Part shown: in pieces, positions 56,979-64,000 of the stretch
Position numbering within the stretch: position 1 is the stretch's first letter
Layout: each line of letters begins with the position of its first letter
Assembly: GCF_014058705.1 (NCBI RefSeq)
Contig: NZ_CP059692.1
Location: forward strand, 3,421,125 to 3,485,124
Source: Aureimonas mangrovi
GTDB taxonomy: Bacteria; Pseudomonadota; Alphaproteobacteria; Rhizobiales; Rhizobiaceae
Direction of reading: 5' to 3'
Length of the DNA stretch: 64,000 nt
The notes under the pieces: model-generated
Databases searched by the model: none
The model's input: the letters and a program-made list of their open reading frames with translations, nothing else
Told to the model about the DNA's origin: nothing
Made by a program: the position numbers and the translations under genes

Positions 56979-58195
56979 GGGCGGGGCTTCTCCAGCAGCA
57001 TGCGGGCGATATGATCTGCGAGTCCAGTCGCGACCTCGTCCTTGGTCGCGGACGGCCAGTCCTCGACGCCTTCTGCGGTCACCAGATGGACAGTGTTGCT
57101 CGTCCCGCCCATGATGCCGGTTTCATGGGAGACGTCGTTGGCGACGATGAGGTCGGCACCCTTGCGTTCGAGCTTGCCGCGCGCATGAGCAAGAAGGTCG
57201 TCGGTCTCGGCGGCAAAGCCCACGACGACGCGCGGGCGCCGCTCGCTCTTGCCGATGGTCGCCAGGATGTCGGGGTTCAGCGCGAGTTCGAGCGGGGGAG
57301 GCACGGAGCCGTCCTTCTTCAGCTTGCCCGCGTGGGCCTCGGCCGCCCGCCAGTCGGCGACGGCCGCGACGAAGACGCCGATATCGGCCGGGAGCTGCGC
57401 CTCGACGGCCGCCAGCATCTCCCGCGCGGTCTCGACCTTCACGACGATCACGCCGGCGGGATCGGGGATCGAGACAGGCCCGGAGACCAGCGTCACCTCG
57501 GCGCCAAGCCGGGCCAGCGCGGCCGCGATGGCGTGACCCTGCCGCCCGGACGAGCGGTTGGCGATGTAGCGCACCGGGTCGATCGGCTCATGCGTCGGCC
57601 CCGAGGTGACGACCGCGCGGCGCCCCGCGAGTGGAGCGTCGCCCGCACCGAAGAGTGCCTCCAGAGCGCCTGCGATCTCCAGCGGCTCGGCCATGCGGCC
57701 CTCGCCCGCCTCGCCGCTCTCGGCCATCTCCCCGCGATTGGGGCCGACGAAATGGACGCCGTCCTCCGTCAGCCGTTGCAGATTTCGGCGCGTTGCCGGA
57801 TGCGACCACATCGCCGGGTTCATCGCCGGCGCGAAGAGGATCGGCGCGCGCGTTGCCAGGAGCACTGCGCCGGGGAGGTCGCCCGCGAGCCCTGCCGAAA
57901 GTTGCGCCATTCGGTCGGCGCTGGCCGGCGCGACGATGACGGCATCGCATTCGCGGGCAAGGCGAATGTGCCCGACATCCTGCTCGTCCTCACGGTCGAA
58001 GAGGTCGGTATAGACGCGGTGGGCGGCGAGCGCGCCCACCGAAAGGGGCGTCACGAAATGGTGCGCGGCCTGCGTCATCACCGGCACGACGATCGCCCCG
58101 CGCTCACGCAGACGGCGGATGAGATCGAGGCATTTGTAGGCCGCGATCCCGCCGCCGATGACGAGAAGGATGCGCTTGCCTGCCAGCGTCTTCAT
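56975..58195 (-). CDS. coaBC: Bifunctional phosphopantothenoylcysteine decarboxylase/phosphopantothenate-cysteine ligase
   Basis: Two coenzyme A synthesis steps in one protein. 406 residues. The CoaC flavin domain has [17 protein letters not shown] near 12-28, the catalytic histidine in [10 protein letters not shown], and APAMNPAMW. The E. coli-type catalytic cysteine loop (ACG) is replaced here by the AES of [14 protein letters not shown]. The CoaB domain follows: [23 protein letters not shown] (part), [16 protein letters not shown] with the lysine, and VGFAAETD. It lies between dut and the vapC gene; vapC overlaps its start by four bases. Confidence 0.94.
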   Translation of the reverse strand: MKTLAGKRILLVIGGGIAAYKCLDLIRRLRERGAIVVPVMTQAAHHFVTPLSVGALAAHRVYTDLFDREDEQDVGHIRLARECDAVIVAPASADRMAQLSAGLAGDLPGAVLLATRAPILFAPAMNPAMWSHPATRRNLQRLTEDGVHFVGPNRGEMAESGEAGEGRMAEPLEIAGALEALFGAGDAPLAGRRAVVTSGPTHEPIDPVRYIANRSSGRQGHAIAAALARLGAEVTLVSGPVSIPDPAGVIVVKVETAREMLAAVEAQLPADIGVFVAAVADWRAAEAHAGKLKKDGSVPPPLELALNPDILATIGKSERRPRVVVGFAAETDDLLAHARGKLERKGADLIVANDVSHETGIMGGTSNTVHLVTAEGVEDWPSATKDEVATGLADHIARMLLEKPRP

Positions 58196-58590
58196 GCCGC
58201 GATCGCCGATCGGATGTCGGTGTGGGAGAAGTCGTCGCCTTTGTAGAGCAGCGGCGCGTCGAGGGATTTGGCCAGCGCGTAGGAGAAGCAGTCGCCCAGA
58301 TTCAACCCGGCGCGGCTTCCCGACCCCTTTCCATATGTCTCGTACGCGAGCGAGGCGAGATCGGCCATCGTTCGATCGAAGGGCGCAATCGATACTTCCG
58401 ACTCGCGCAGCAGGCGGTTCATCCTTTCCAACCCCTCCGGGAGACGCCGGCTGCACAGAGCGGCGAGTTCGACCAGACTTGGCGCCGACAGGACCCGGGC
58501 ATCGGCAGCGATGATCGATCTGGACATCCGGTGCGCTTCCGGTTCCGCGTTGAGAACCGCAAAGAGTGCAGACGTGTCGATTGCGATCAT
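58192..58590 (-). CDS. vapC: VapC/FitB-type PIN-domain toxin
   Basis: A 132-residue PIN-domain ribonuclease toxin. Acidic metal ligands are visible in IAIDTSALFAV (D5), the central E in PSLVELAALC, and the C-terminal NLGDCFSYALAKSLDAPLLYKGDDF (D residues, part shown). ATG 58590 overlaps the vapB stop (ATGA), and the end overlaps the coaBC ATG by four bases. VapC toxins usually cleave initiator tRNA or rRNA; the target here is unknown. Confidence 0.9.
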   Translation of the reverse strand: MIAIDTSALFAVLNAEPEAHRMSRSIIAADARVLSAPSLVELAALCSRRLPEGLERMNRLLRESEVSIAPFDRTMADLASLAYETYGKGSGSRAGLNLGDCFSYALAKSLDAPLLYKGDDFSHTDIRSAIAA

Positions 58591-58844
58591 TCCTCCAGAT
58601 AGCTCCAAAGCGCGTCCGATTCCGCCTTCTGGTCGATCGGCTGGTCTGGCTTACGCCCGAGCGCGACGATCCGCTGGACCTTCGCTTCGATCTCTTCTTC
58701 GGTCAGCTTCGGGCGGGGCGGCAGCACCCCGTCACGAAGAATGCGGCGCGCTTCGCTCTCCATCGATACGCCGTTTCGCGCAGCCTGCACCCGGAGCTTC
58801 GCCTTGAGCTCGTCGTCGATGTTACGGATGGTCATGCTGCCCAT
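58587..58844 (-). CDS. vapB: VapB/FitA-type antitoxin
   Basis: An 85-residue ribbon-helix-helix antitoxin. MTIRNIDDELKAKLRVQAARNGVSMESEARRILRDGV (residues 4-39, part shown) is the FitA/VapB DNA-binding domain; the C-terminal acidic tail with LWSYLEE wraps the toxin. ATG 58844 has GGAG six bases upstream. It is the antitoxin-first, overlapping arrangement of vapBC. Confidence 0.9.
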   Translation of the reverse strand: MGSMTIRNIDDELKAKLRVQAARNGVSMESEARRILRDGVLPPRPKLTEEEIEAKVQRIVALGRKPDQPIDQKAESDALWSYLEE

Positions 58845-58910
58845 CGCGAACTCCGCGCTTGAAATCACCTTCCGCAGAAATAGGCCCCACCCCATTTGAT
58901 TGCAATGCAA

Positions 58911-60497
58911 TCACCCGAAGGTCAGCTGCCAGGCGATGACCGCGAGTGCGAGCGCCGCGACGACCTGCGCGATATGACCGATGGCGATCGCAAAGCGCGA
59001 ATCCTTGGCGAGTTCGATGAGGTCGTCGTCGTTGATGTGGATGCCGTTCTCGATGAGATCGGGCATGTCGCGCGCGAGAATCTCGAGGCCGGTCGCGAGA
59101 TCCGGCACGCGCCGCGCCAAGCGGCCGATCGCCTCGATGCCCTCGCGTGCCTCGCGCAGCTTGGCGGCGGGCCCGAGCTCGCGCAGGATGTACTCGCTCA
59201 CCACAGGCTCGGCGGCCGACCACATGTTGAAGCGCGGATCGTAGGAGCGCGCGACGCCCTCCACCACGACCATCGTCTTCTGCAGGAGGATCAGCTCGGG
59301 GCGCGTGCGCATCTCGAAGAGCTCCGTCACCTCGAACAGGAGCGTGAGCAGATGGCCCATCGAGATGGTTTCGGCGGGCTGGCCGTGGATCGGCTCGCCG
59401 ATGGCGCGCAGCGCCTGCGCGAAGGACAGGACGTCCTGGTTCCGCGGCACATAACCGGCCTCGAAATGCACCTCTGCCACGCGCCGGTAGTCTCGGCGGA
59501 TGAAGCCGTACAGGATTTCGGCGAGGAAGCGGCGGGAATCGGCCGTGAGCCTGCCGACGATGCCGAGATCCACCGCCACGATCGCACCGTCGGGCGCGAC
59601 GAACAGATTGCCGGGATGCATGTCGGCATGGAAGAAGCCGTCGCGCATCGAATGGCGCAGGAAGGACTGGATCAGCTGCACGCCCAGCGCGGGGAGGTCG
59701 TGGCCGGCCGCCGCCACGCCCTCGACGTCACGCATCTTCACGCCGTCGATCCACTCCATGGTGATGACGTCGCGGCCCGTGCGCTCCCAGTCGATGCCGG
59801 GCACACGGAAGCCGGGATCGTCCGCGACGTTTTCGGCCATCTCGGATGCGGCGGCGGCCTCCAGCCGCAGATCCATCTCGATCTTGGTGGACTGCGCCAG
59901 CGTCTCGACCACCGCGACGGGCCGCAGGCGCCGCGAGGAGGGGACGGCGAGTTCCATGACCCGCGCTATGAAGGCGAAGGCGTCGAGTTCGCGCAGGAAG
60001 CGCTCGCGCACGCCGGGCCGGATGACCTTCACCGCGACGAAGCGCTCCTGGCCCTCGCGCGTCATCACGCGGGCCTTGTGGACCTGCGCGATGGAGGCGG
60101 CGCCGACGATCTCGCCGAAGTCGAGGAAGAGGTCGTCGATCGTGCGACCGAGCGATGCCTCGACGGCGGCCATCGCCTGCGCCTTGGGAAAGGGCGGAAC
60201 GTTGTCCTGCAGGAGGCCGAGTTCGAGCGCGATGGTGGTGCCGACGATGTCGGGGCGTGTCGCGAGGAACTGACCGAGCTTGACATAGGACGGGCCCAGC
60301 CGGTTCAGCGCCACCGAGAGACGGTCGGCGCGCGCGCGCCGCTTGGCCGAACGGCGCGCGATGACGCCCGCGATGCGATGGGCGAGCCGCCCCATCGGCG
60401 GCAGCCCTTCGGCCGGCAACGCGGAGACGACGCCCTCACGTGCCAGCACGAAGGCGGCTCGAAAAAGCGCCAGCGTTCCTGAGATCGGGCTCGCCAA
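58911..60497 (-). CDS. ubiB: UbiB, ubiquinone biosynthesis atypical kinase-like protein
   Basis: A 528-residue UbiB/ADCK-family protein with a TTG start preceded by AAGGA ten bases upstream. KxGQ motif in YVKLGQFLATRPD near 70-82, ASIAQVHKA (a glycine-loop replacement), VKVIRPG, FFHADMHPGN and VDLGIVGRL (metal-binding) are present in order. One or two C-terminal membrane helices (AQVVAALALAVIAWQL). It supports ubiquinone synthesis rather than phosphorylating a known substrate. It follows ubiE by 13 bases. Confidence 0.95.
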   Translation of the reverse strand: MASPISGTLALFRAAFVLAREGVVSALPAEGLPPMGRLAHRIAGVIARRSAKRRARADRLSVALNRLGPSYVKLGQFLATRPDIVGTTIALELGLLQDNVPPFPKAQAMAAVEASLGRTIDDLFLDFGEIVGAASIAQVHKARVMTREGQERFVAVKVIRPGVRERFLRELDAFAFIARVMELAVPSSRRLRPVAVVETLAQSTKIEMDLRLEAAAASEMAENVADDPGFRVPGIDWERTGRDVITMEWIDGVKMRDVEGVAAAGHDLPALGVQLIQSFLRHSMRDGFFHADMHPGNLFVAPDGAIVAVDLGIVGRLTADSRRFLAEILYGFIRRDYRRVAEVHFEAGYVPRNQDVLSFAQALRAIGEPIHGQPAETISMGHLLTLLFEVTELFEMRTRPELILLQKTMVVVEGVARSYDPRFNMWSAAEPVVSEYILRELGPAAKLREAREGIEAIGRLARRVPDLATGLEILARDMPDLIENGIHINDDDLIELAKDSRFAIAIGHIAQVVAALALAVIAWQLTFG

Positions 60498-60510
60498 GGC
60501 GCGCGCTTCC

Positions 60511-61290
60511 TTACAGCTTCCAGCCCGAATGCATCGCCGCGATGCCGCCGGACAGATTGCGATGGGTCACGCGCTCGAAACCGGCCTTGCGGATCGCGGT
60601 CTCGAAATTGGCCTGGTTGGGGAAGCGTCGGATCGATTCCACCAGATATTCGTAAGACGCGCGATCCTTGGCCACGGCCTCGCCGATCGCCGGGATCGCG
60701 CGGAAGGACCATTCCTCGTAGACGCGATCGAGCACCGGCAGGTCCACCTCGGAGAATTCGAGGCACAGGAAGCGTCCGCCGGGCCGCAGGACGCGAAACG
60801 CCTCGTCCAGCGCCTTGTCGATGCGCGGCACGTTGCGGATGCCGAACGCGATCGTATAGGCGTCGAAGCTCGCATCGGCAAAATCGAGCGCCTCGGCGTT
60901 GCCTTCCACGAAGGCAAGGTCGGCGCCGGGCAGCTTCTTCGCGGCACGCTCCGCGCCCACGGCGAGCATCGAGGCGTTGATGTCGACGACGGTCCCGCGC
61001 GCGTGCCCGCCCGAGGCCTTCACGATGCGCATGGCGATGTCGCCGGTGCCGCCCGCGACATCCACGAAGCGCCAGCCCGGCCGGCGCGAGGGCGCAAGCC
61101 AGGCGACCATGGCGTTCTTCCAGAGCCGGTGCATGCCGCCCGACATCAGGTCGTTCATCAGGTCGTAGCGGCTGGCGACGCGGTGGAACACCTCGTCGAC
61201 GCGTGCCTGCTTCTCCTCGCGGCCCGACACCGTGTCGAAGCCGTAGGACGTCTCCATGCCCTCGGCGGCACTCACGCGTTGACGCGACAT
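60511..61290 (-). CDS. ubiE: Ubiquinone/menaquinone biosynthesis C-methyltransferase UbiE
   Basis: SAM-dependent C-methylation of the quinone ring. ATG 61290 gives 259 residues with the family opening [36 protein letters not shown] (in part) and the SAM motifs [10 protein letters not shown] and VVDINASML, plus FGIRNVP and [13 protein letters not shown]. It pairs with ubiB. The longer frame starting at 61332 adds 14 unconserved residues. The divergent mutM starts 169 bases away. Confidence 0.95.
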   Translation of the reverse strand: MSRQRVSAAEGMETSYGFDTVSGREEKQARVDEVFHRVASRYDLMNDLMSGGMHRLWKNAMVAWLAPSRRPGWRFVDVAGGTGDIAMRIVKASGGHARGTVVDINASMLAVGAERAAKKLPGADLAFVEGNAEALDFADASFDAYTIAFGIRNVPRIDKALDEAFRVLRPGGRFLCLEFSEVDLPVLDRVYEEWSFRAIPAIGEAVAKDRASYEYLVESIRRFPNQANFETAIRKAGFERVTHRNLSGGIAAMHSGWKL

Positions 61291-61459
61291 CGTCGAAACT
61301 CCAAATCCGGCCAGCGGCGCATCGACCGACAAGGAAGGCGCGCAAGGCCCATACCATCAACGCGCCCGCTTTCGCACCTTGGCGCACGCGCCGTCCTTAA
61401 CGAAGAGGTCGCGCGAGCGCCATCACCCAGCCGGTCGCCAGCCTCGGACTTATGCGCCC

Positions 61460-62368
61460 ATGCCCGAATTGCCAGAGGTCGAGACCGTGCGCCGCGGGCT
61501 GCAGCCGGTTCTCGAAGGCGCCAGGATCGACGCCATCGTCCTGAAGCGCCCCGACCTGCGCTTTCCGCTGCCCGAGCGCCTGCCCGAGCGCCTCGCCGGT
61601 CGCCGCGTGCACGCCCTTTCGCGCCGGGCGAAGTATCTCCTGGCCGAACTCGACGACGGATGGACACTCGCGATGCATCTGGGCATGTCCGGGTCTTTCC
61701 GCATCGAGGCCGGCCACGTCGACGCCGGCGAGAGCGAACAGACGCCCGGCGTCTTCCATCAGGCGCGCGGCAAGGACCCGGCGCACGACCACGTCACCTT
61801 CGAAGTCACGAGCGTTGACGCGATTGCCCGGCGCATCGTCTTCAACGATCCTCGGCGTTTCGGCTACATGCTCATGATCGAGACCGCAGCGCTCGGCGAG
61901 CACCCCGGCTTTCGCACGCTCGGCATCGAGCCGACGGGCAACGCCCTGTCAGGCGAGGCGCTGGCGCCGCGCCTTGCCGGCCGTGCCGCGCCGCTGAAGG
62001 CCGTCCTTCTCGACCAGACGATCATCGCCGGGCTCGGCAACATCTATGTCTGCGAGGCGCTGTGGCGCGCCCGGCTGTCGCCCCGGCGCTCCGCCGGGAC
62101 GCTCGTCCTGCGCGACGGCAGCGCGAGCGCACGGCTCGAAGCCCTCGCGCTTCACATCCGCGAGACGATCGCCGATGCCATCGCGGCCGGAGGCTCCTCC
62201 CTGCGCGACCACCGGCAGGCGGACGGCACGCTCGGCTACTTCCAGCACCGCTTCGCCGTCTACGATCGCGAAGGCGATCCGTGCCCGCGTGTCGAATGCG
62301 CCGGCGTCGTGAGACGGATCGTGCAGTCGGGCCGCTCGACCTTCTTGTGTCCGCGATGCCAGCGCTAG
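61460..62368 (+). CDS. mutM: Formamidopyrimidine-DNA glycosylase
   Basis: Excises 8-oxoguanine and formamidopyrimidines. ATG 61460 places P2 and E3 at the start ([13 protein letters not shown]), essential because P2 is the catalytic nucleophile. K in SRRAKYLL (about residue 57) and the NPRR-type loop FNDPRRFG follow. The H2TH region is [18 protein letters not shown]. The C-terminal zinc finger is C-x4-C then C-x2-C (CPRVEC, CPRC), the wider spacing seen in many alphaproteobacterial MutM. 302 residues. Confidence 0.96.
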   Translation: MPELPEVETVRRGLQPVLEGARIDAIVLKRPDLRFPLPERLPERLAGRRVHALSRRAKYLLAELDDGWTLAMHLGMSGSFRIEAGHVDAGESEQTPGVFHQARGKDPAHDHVTFEVTSVDAIARRIVFNDPRRFGYMLMIETAALGEHPGFRTLGIEPTGNALSGEALAPRLAGRAAPLKAVLLDQTIIAGLGNIYVCEALWRARLSPRRSAGTLVLRDGSASARLEALALHIRETIADAIAAGGSSLRDHRQADGTLGYFQHRFAVYDREGDPCPRVECAGVVRRIVQSGRSTFLCPRCQR

Positions 62369-62381
62369 CGCGGATCGGCGG

Positions 62382-62410
62382 TTGACGCGGCCGGCCGCCG
62401 CCCCTATAAG
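62382..62410 (+). promoter_or_regulatory. Strong sigma-70 promoter of rpsT
   Basis: TTGACG (62382-62387), exactly 17 bases, TATAAG (62405-62410). It lies between mutM and rpsT. The predicted start near 62417 leaves a leader of about 140 bases with several short inverted repeats (for example CCGGAC-CATC-GTCCGG), a possible site of S20 autoregulation. Confidence 0.75.
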
Positions 62411-62559
62411 CGCCGAAATATTCGGCGGCACCTTCCGGTGCGGCCCGTCCCTTCGTGGAAGGCCCGCTCGGGTCCTGCGGCGGGCGCACCGACAGACAAT
62501 TTTCGCGAGCGCAGCCGGACCATCGTCCGGCGGCCTTGCCGCAGACGAGAGAGACCGCA

Positions 62560-62829
62560 ATGGCCAACACTCCTTCGGCCAAGAAGGCCGCGCGCAAGAT
62601 CGAGCGCCGGACGGAAATCAACCGCAATCGCCGCTCGCGCGTGCGCACCTTCCTGCGCAAGGTGGAGGAGGCCATCCTCACCGGCGACAAGGACGCCGCG
62701 CAGGCCGCCCTCAAGGCCGCCGAGCCGGAGATGATGCGGGCCGCCTCCAAGGGCGTCTATCACAAGAACACTGCCTCGCGGAAAATCTCGCGCCTGGCGC
62801 ACCGCGTGAAGGCCGTCGGCGCCGCCTGA
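62560..62829 (+). CDS. rpsT: 30S ribosomal protein S20
   Basis: An 89-residue basic helical protein ([30 protein letters not shown] in part; [23 protein letters not shown]). It binds 16S rRNA during 30S assembly. In many Hyphomicrobiales it lies just before dnaA with mutM close upstream; here mutM is directly upstream. Confidence 0.97.
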   Translation: MANTPSAKKAARKIERRTEINRNRRSRVRTFLRKVEEAILTGDKDAAQAALKAAEPEMMRAASKGVYHKNTASRKISRLAHRVKAVGAA

Positions 62830-62857
62830 GGCACCGCTTAAGCGCGAACGAGATCGA

Positions 62858-62885
62858 GGGGTCCGGACATGTCCGGACCCTTTTC
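62858..62885 (+). terminator. Rho-independent terminator after rpsT
   Basis: GGGTCCGGA-CATG-TCCGGACCC, a nine-base perfect stem with a four-base loop and TTTTC after it, 29 bases beyond the rpsT stop. Confidence 0.9.
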
Positions 62886-63294
62886 GATTCGGAGCCGAAA
62901 GAATCGCTTCGCGCCCTGTCATCATCCCGTCGTGCAGGCATCACCATGCCATTTCGACGACAGCGCGATGACAAGTTTACTTCATAAAGATCAACTGCTT
63001 ACGTGACGGTTTCGGCAATCCGTTCGCGCGATTCCCTGCGCGTTCGACACTCGCAAGAGTCAAGCGCAAAGCGGTGCAATCCAGCAAAAAAAAAGCCTCA
63101 ATCGGGCCGCCTCCGGAAGGGGTCCGGGAAAGGTTAGCTGAATCAGCCGATTAATGGCGCGCTCTCGTCGGCAGCGATGGCGTCACCGCCACAGTGCGGC
63201 TCTTCGGCGCCCATTTTTGCCGAATCCTCGCTTGCCCGAACCTGTCGTCTTGCGTAGCTTCCTCCCTGCGACAAGAGCCGACGAAGTCGAAGCG

Positions 63295-63318
63295 TGGGGA
63301 TAACAGGTGTTTTCCAGA
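63295..63318. promoter_or_regulatory. Two DnaA-box-like motifs
   Basis: TGGGGATAA (reverse complement TTATCCCCA) and TTTTCCAGA, six bases apart, within an AT-richer stretch. They match TTATCCACA at eight and seven of nine positions. One near-match is expected rarely in G+C-rich DNA, but two motifs do not make an origin. Confidence 0.35.
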
Positions 63319-63466
63319 TATTTTCAGAATGACTGGAACGCCGCGAAGGTCCTCGCCCACCGGGCTTAAGCATTCGCTGAATTGAATAGGGGACAACGTC
63401 GGCTTTTCCGGCGACGACCCCGCTTTGCCATTTAACATCGGCCGGCTTTTCGAAGTCGCGCCGCAC

Positions 63467-63471
63467 GGAGG
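63467..63471 (+). promoter_or_regulatory. Ribosome-binding site setting the rhodanese TTG start
   Basis: GGAGG eight bases before TTG at 63480. No ATG or GTG with a comparable site exists nearby, so TTG is the best start. Confidence 0.75.
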
Positions 63472-63479
63472 ACTTTGCC

Positions 63480-63917
63480 TTGAGCCGACCCTACGAAGGC
63501 GACGTGAGCGTGCGGGATGTCTGGGCGCAGCTCGAAGGGAATCGCGACGCGTTTCTCATCGATGTGCGCACGCGCGCCGAATGGACCTTCGTGGGCGTGC
63601 CTCTGGTTCCGGCCGAAGCACGCGAGCCGCTCTTCGCCGAATGGCAGAGCTATCCGACGATGGCGATGGACCCATCCTTCGCGGAGACGGTCGCGGCCGC
63701 GATCCTCGGTGCCGGCGGCTCCAAGGAGAACAGCCAGCTCTATTTCCTCTGCCGTTCCGGCGCGCGCTCGCAGGGCAGCGCCGCAGCACTGACGACGGCC
63801 GGCTTCGCCCACTGCTTCAACATCGAAAGCGGCTTCGAGGGCCCCCCCGATGCGGAGGGACATCGCGGCAATGTCGCAGGCTGGAAGGCGGACGGCCTTC
63901 CCTGGGCGCAGAAATGA
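63480..63917 (+). CDS. Rhodanese-like sulfurtransferase
   Basis: A 145-residue single rhodanese domain. The active-site loop is CRSGARS at 91-97, with cysteine C91 able to carry a persulfide. FLIDVRTRAEW (25-35) is the conserved N-terminal block and FNIESGFEGPP the C-terminal one; the gap region with EPLFAEWQSYPTM lengthens the core. It may move sulfur or detoxify cyanide; the physiological role is unknown. TTG start with a strong ribosome site. The next frame overlaps its stop (ATGA). Confidence 0.88.
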   Translation: MSRPYEGDVSVRDVWAQLEGNRDAFLIDVRTRAEWTFVGVPLVPAEAREPLFAEWQSYPTMAMDPSFAETVAAAILGAGGSKENSQLYFLCRSGARSQGSAAALTTAGFAHCFNIESGFEGPPDAEGHRGNVAGWKADGLPWAQK

Positions 63918-64000
63918 GCGCGCAGCTTCACGACCGGGCGGCCAGCCTCGCCCCAAGACAAACATTGCCCGGCACACGCACGGGAGGAGCGGACGGATCG
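63914..64000 (+). CDS. Possible start of a further gene, cut by the window edge
   Basis: An ATG at 63914 overlaps the rhodanese stop (ATGA) and its frame stays open for 29 codons to the window end (SAQLHDRAASLAPRQ, then TLPGTRTGGADGS). The composition is not recognisable. A GGAGGAG near 63985 could instead be the ribosome site of a gene that begins just beyond the edge, so the ATGA start is uncertain. Confidence 0.35.
   Translation, partial: MSAQLHDRAASLAPRQTLPGTRTGGADGS

Larger units (their letters stand above)
62886..63479. other. Long non-coding region between rpsT and the rhodanese gene
   Basis: About 590 bases without a gene I can support; the only frames on the minus strand lack family features. 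It holds a run of nine A (63087-63095) and an AT-rich patch with TGGGGATAA at 63295-63303 (eight of nine matches to the DnaA box, reverse orientation) and TTTTCCAGA at 63310-63318 (seven of nine). In relatives dnaA or its promoter occupies this place. It could be a regulatory region or origin-linked DNA; neither is shown. Confidence 0.5.

Noticed and set aside
63087..63095. Run of nine A taken as the T tract of a minus-strand terminator for a small RNA
   Set aside because: The bases preceding it on the minus strand do not form a convincing G+C-rich stem.
63143..63466. Minus-strand frame of 107 codons in the rpsT-rhodanese gap
   Set aside because: No ribosome site, no domain and mixed composition; overlapping frames of similar length also exist in the same region.
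62886..63479. Calling this region the chromosomal origin
   Set aside because: Only two imperfect DnaA-box-like motifs are seen; alphaproteobacterial origins need more sites and other binding motifs, and in studied rhizobia the origin is near hemE.

Overview
The window is about 66% G+C and densely coding. Protein content and gene order point to an alphaproteobacterium of the Hyphomicrobiales (Rhizobiales): opgG/opgH with a DUF3329 protein, infC-rpmI-rplT with pheS/pheT nearby, rph-rdgB-hemW-rsmI-yraN-gshB, hrcA-grpE, murA-infA-maf-yacG, and ubiE-ubiB-coaBC-dut next to mutM-rpsT. A family such as Aurantimonadaceae is only a guess. Several of these blocks lie near the chromosomal replication origin in relatives, so this is probably core chromosome. 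I see no rRNA, tRNA, CRISPR array, prophage or intact insertion sequence.

Layout. 1-5 kb: a truncated membrane-anchored SGNH-like gene, then osmoregulated periplasmic glucan synthesis (opgG, a small gene, opgH, DUF3329). 5-13.7 kb: cobT, a TauE/SafE permease, a cupin, an SDR, gpmA, dapB, an MsbA-type exporter, glucokinase and the murein endopeptidase mepA. 13.7-22 kb: phenylalanyl-tRNA synthetase and the infC-rpmI-rplT block. This region is broken up by a BrnT/BrnA toxin-antitoxin pair plus a membrane protein between pheS and pheT, and by an HxlR regulator-SDR-Rid cassette between pheS and rplT. 22-28.6 kb: an alpha/beta hydrolase, a DNA-repair group (two endonuclease III paralogues and an AraC/O6-alkylguanine methyltransferase fusion), a CysZ/EI24-like membrane protein, a PfkB sugar or adenosine kinase and a GST.

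28.6-38.4 kb: comM, an SH3-domain protein with a perfect 33-bp tandem repeat, gshB, kup, and a tightly overlapping run rph-rdgB-hemW-ynfA-rsmI-yraN. 38.5-50 kb: hrcA, grpE, a hydroxybutyrate-dehydrogenase-like SDR, a DUF3096-like small membrane protein coupled to a type II NADH dehydrogenase, a GFA protein, yacG, maf, infA, murA, an ECF sigma/anti-sigma pair with a small exported protein, a SelT/Rdx-like protein and an ABC-2 exporter. 50-64 kb: gyrB, a cytochrome P450, an MscS channel, cysK, dut, coaBC, a VapBC/FitAB-type toxin-antitoxin pair, ubiB, ubiE, mutM, rpsT, a 650-bp non-coding stretch with DnaA-box-like motifs, a rhodanese and the start of a further reading frame.

Most genes are housekeeping. 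No single large, clearly novel system stands out. The most interesting signals are the accessory pairs lodged inside conserved operons, the AT-rich inverted repeat before brnT, the 33-bp repeat gene, the ATT start of infC, an hrcA promoter that leaves no leader, and the empty region after rpsT where many relatives carry dnaA.
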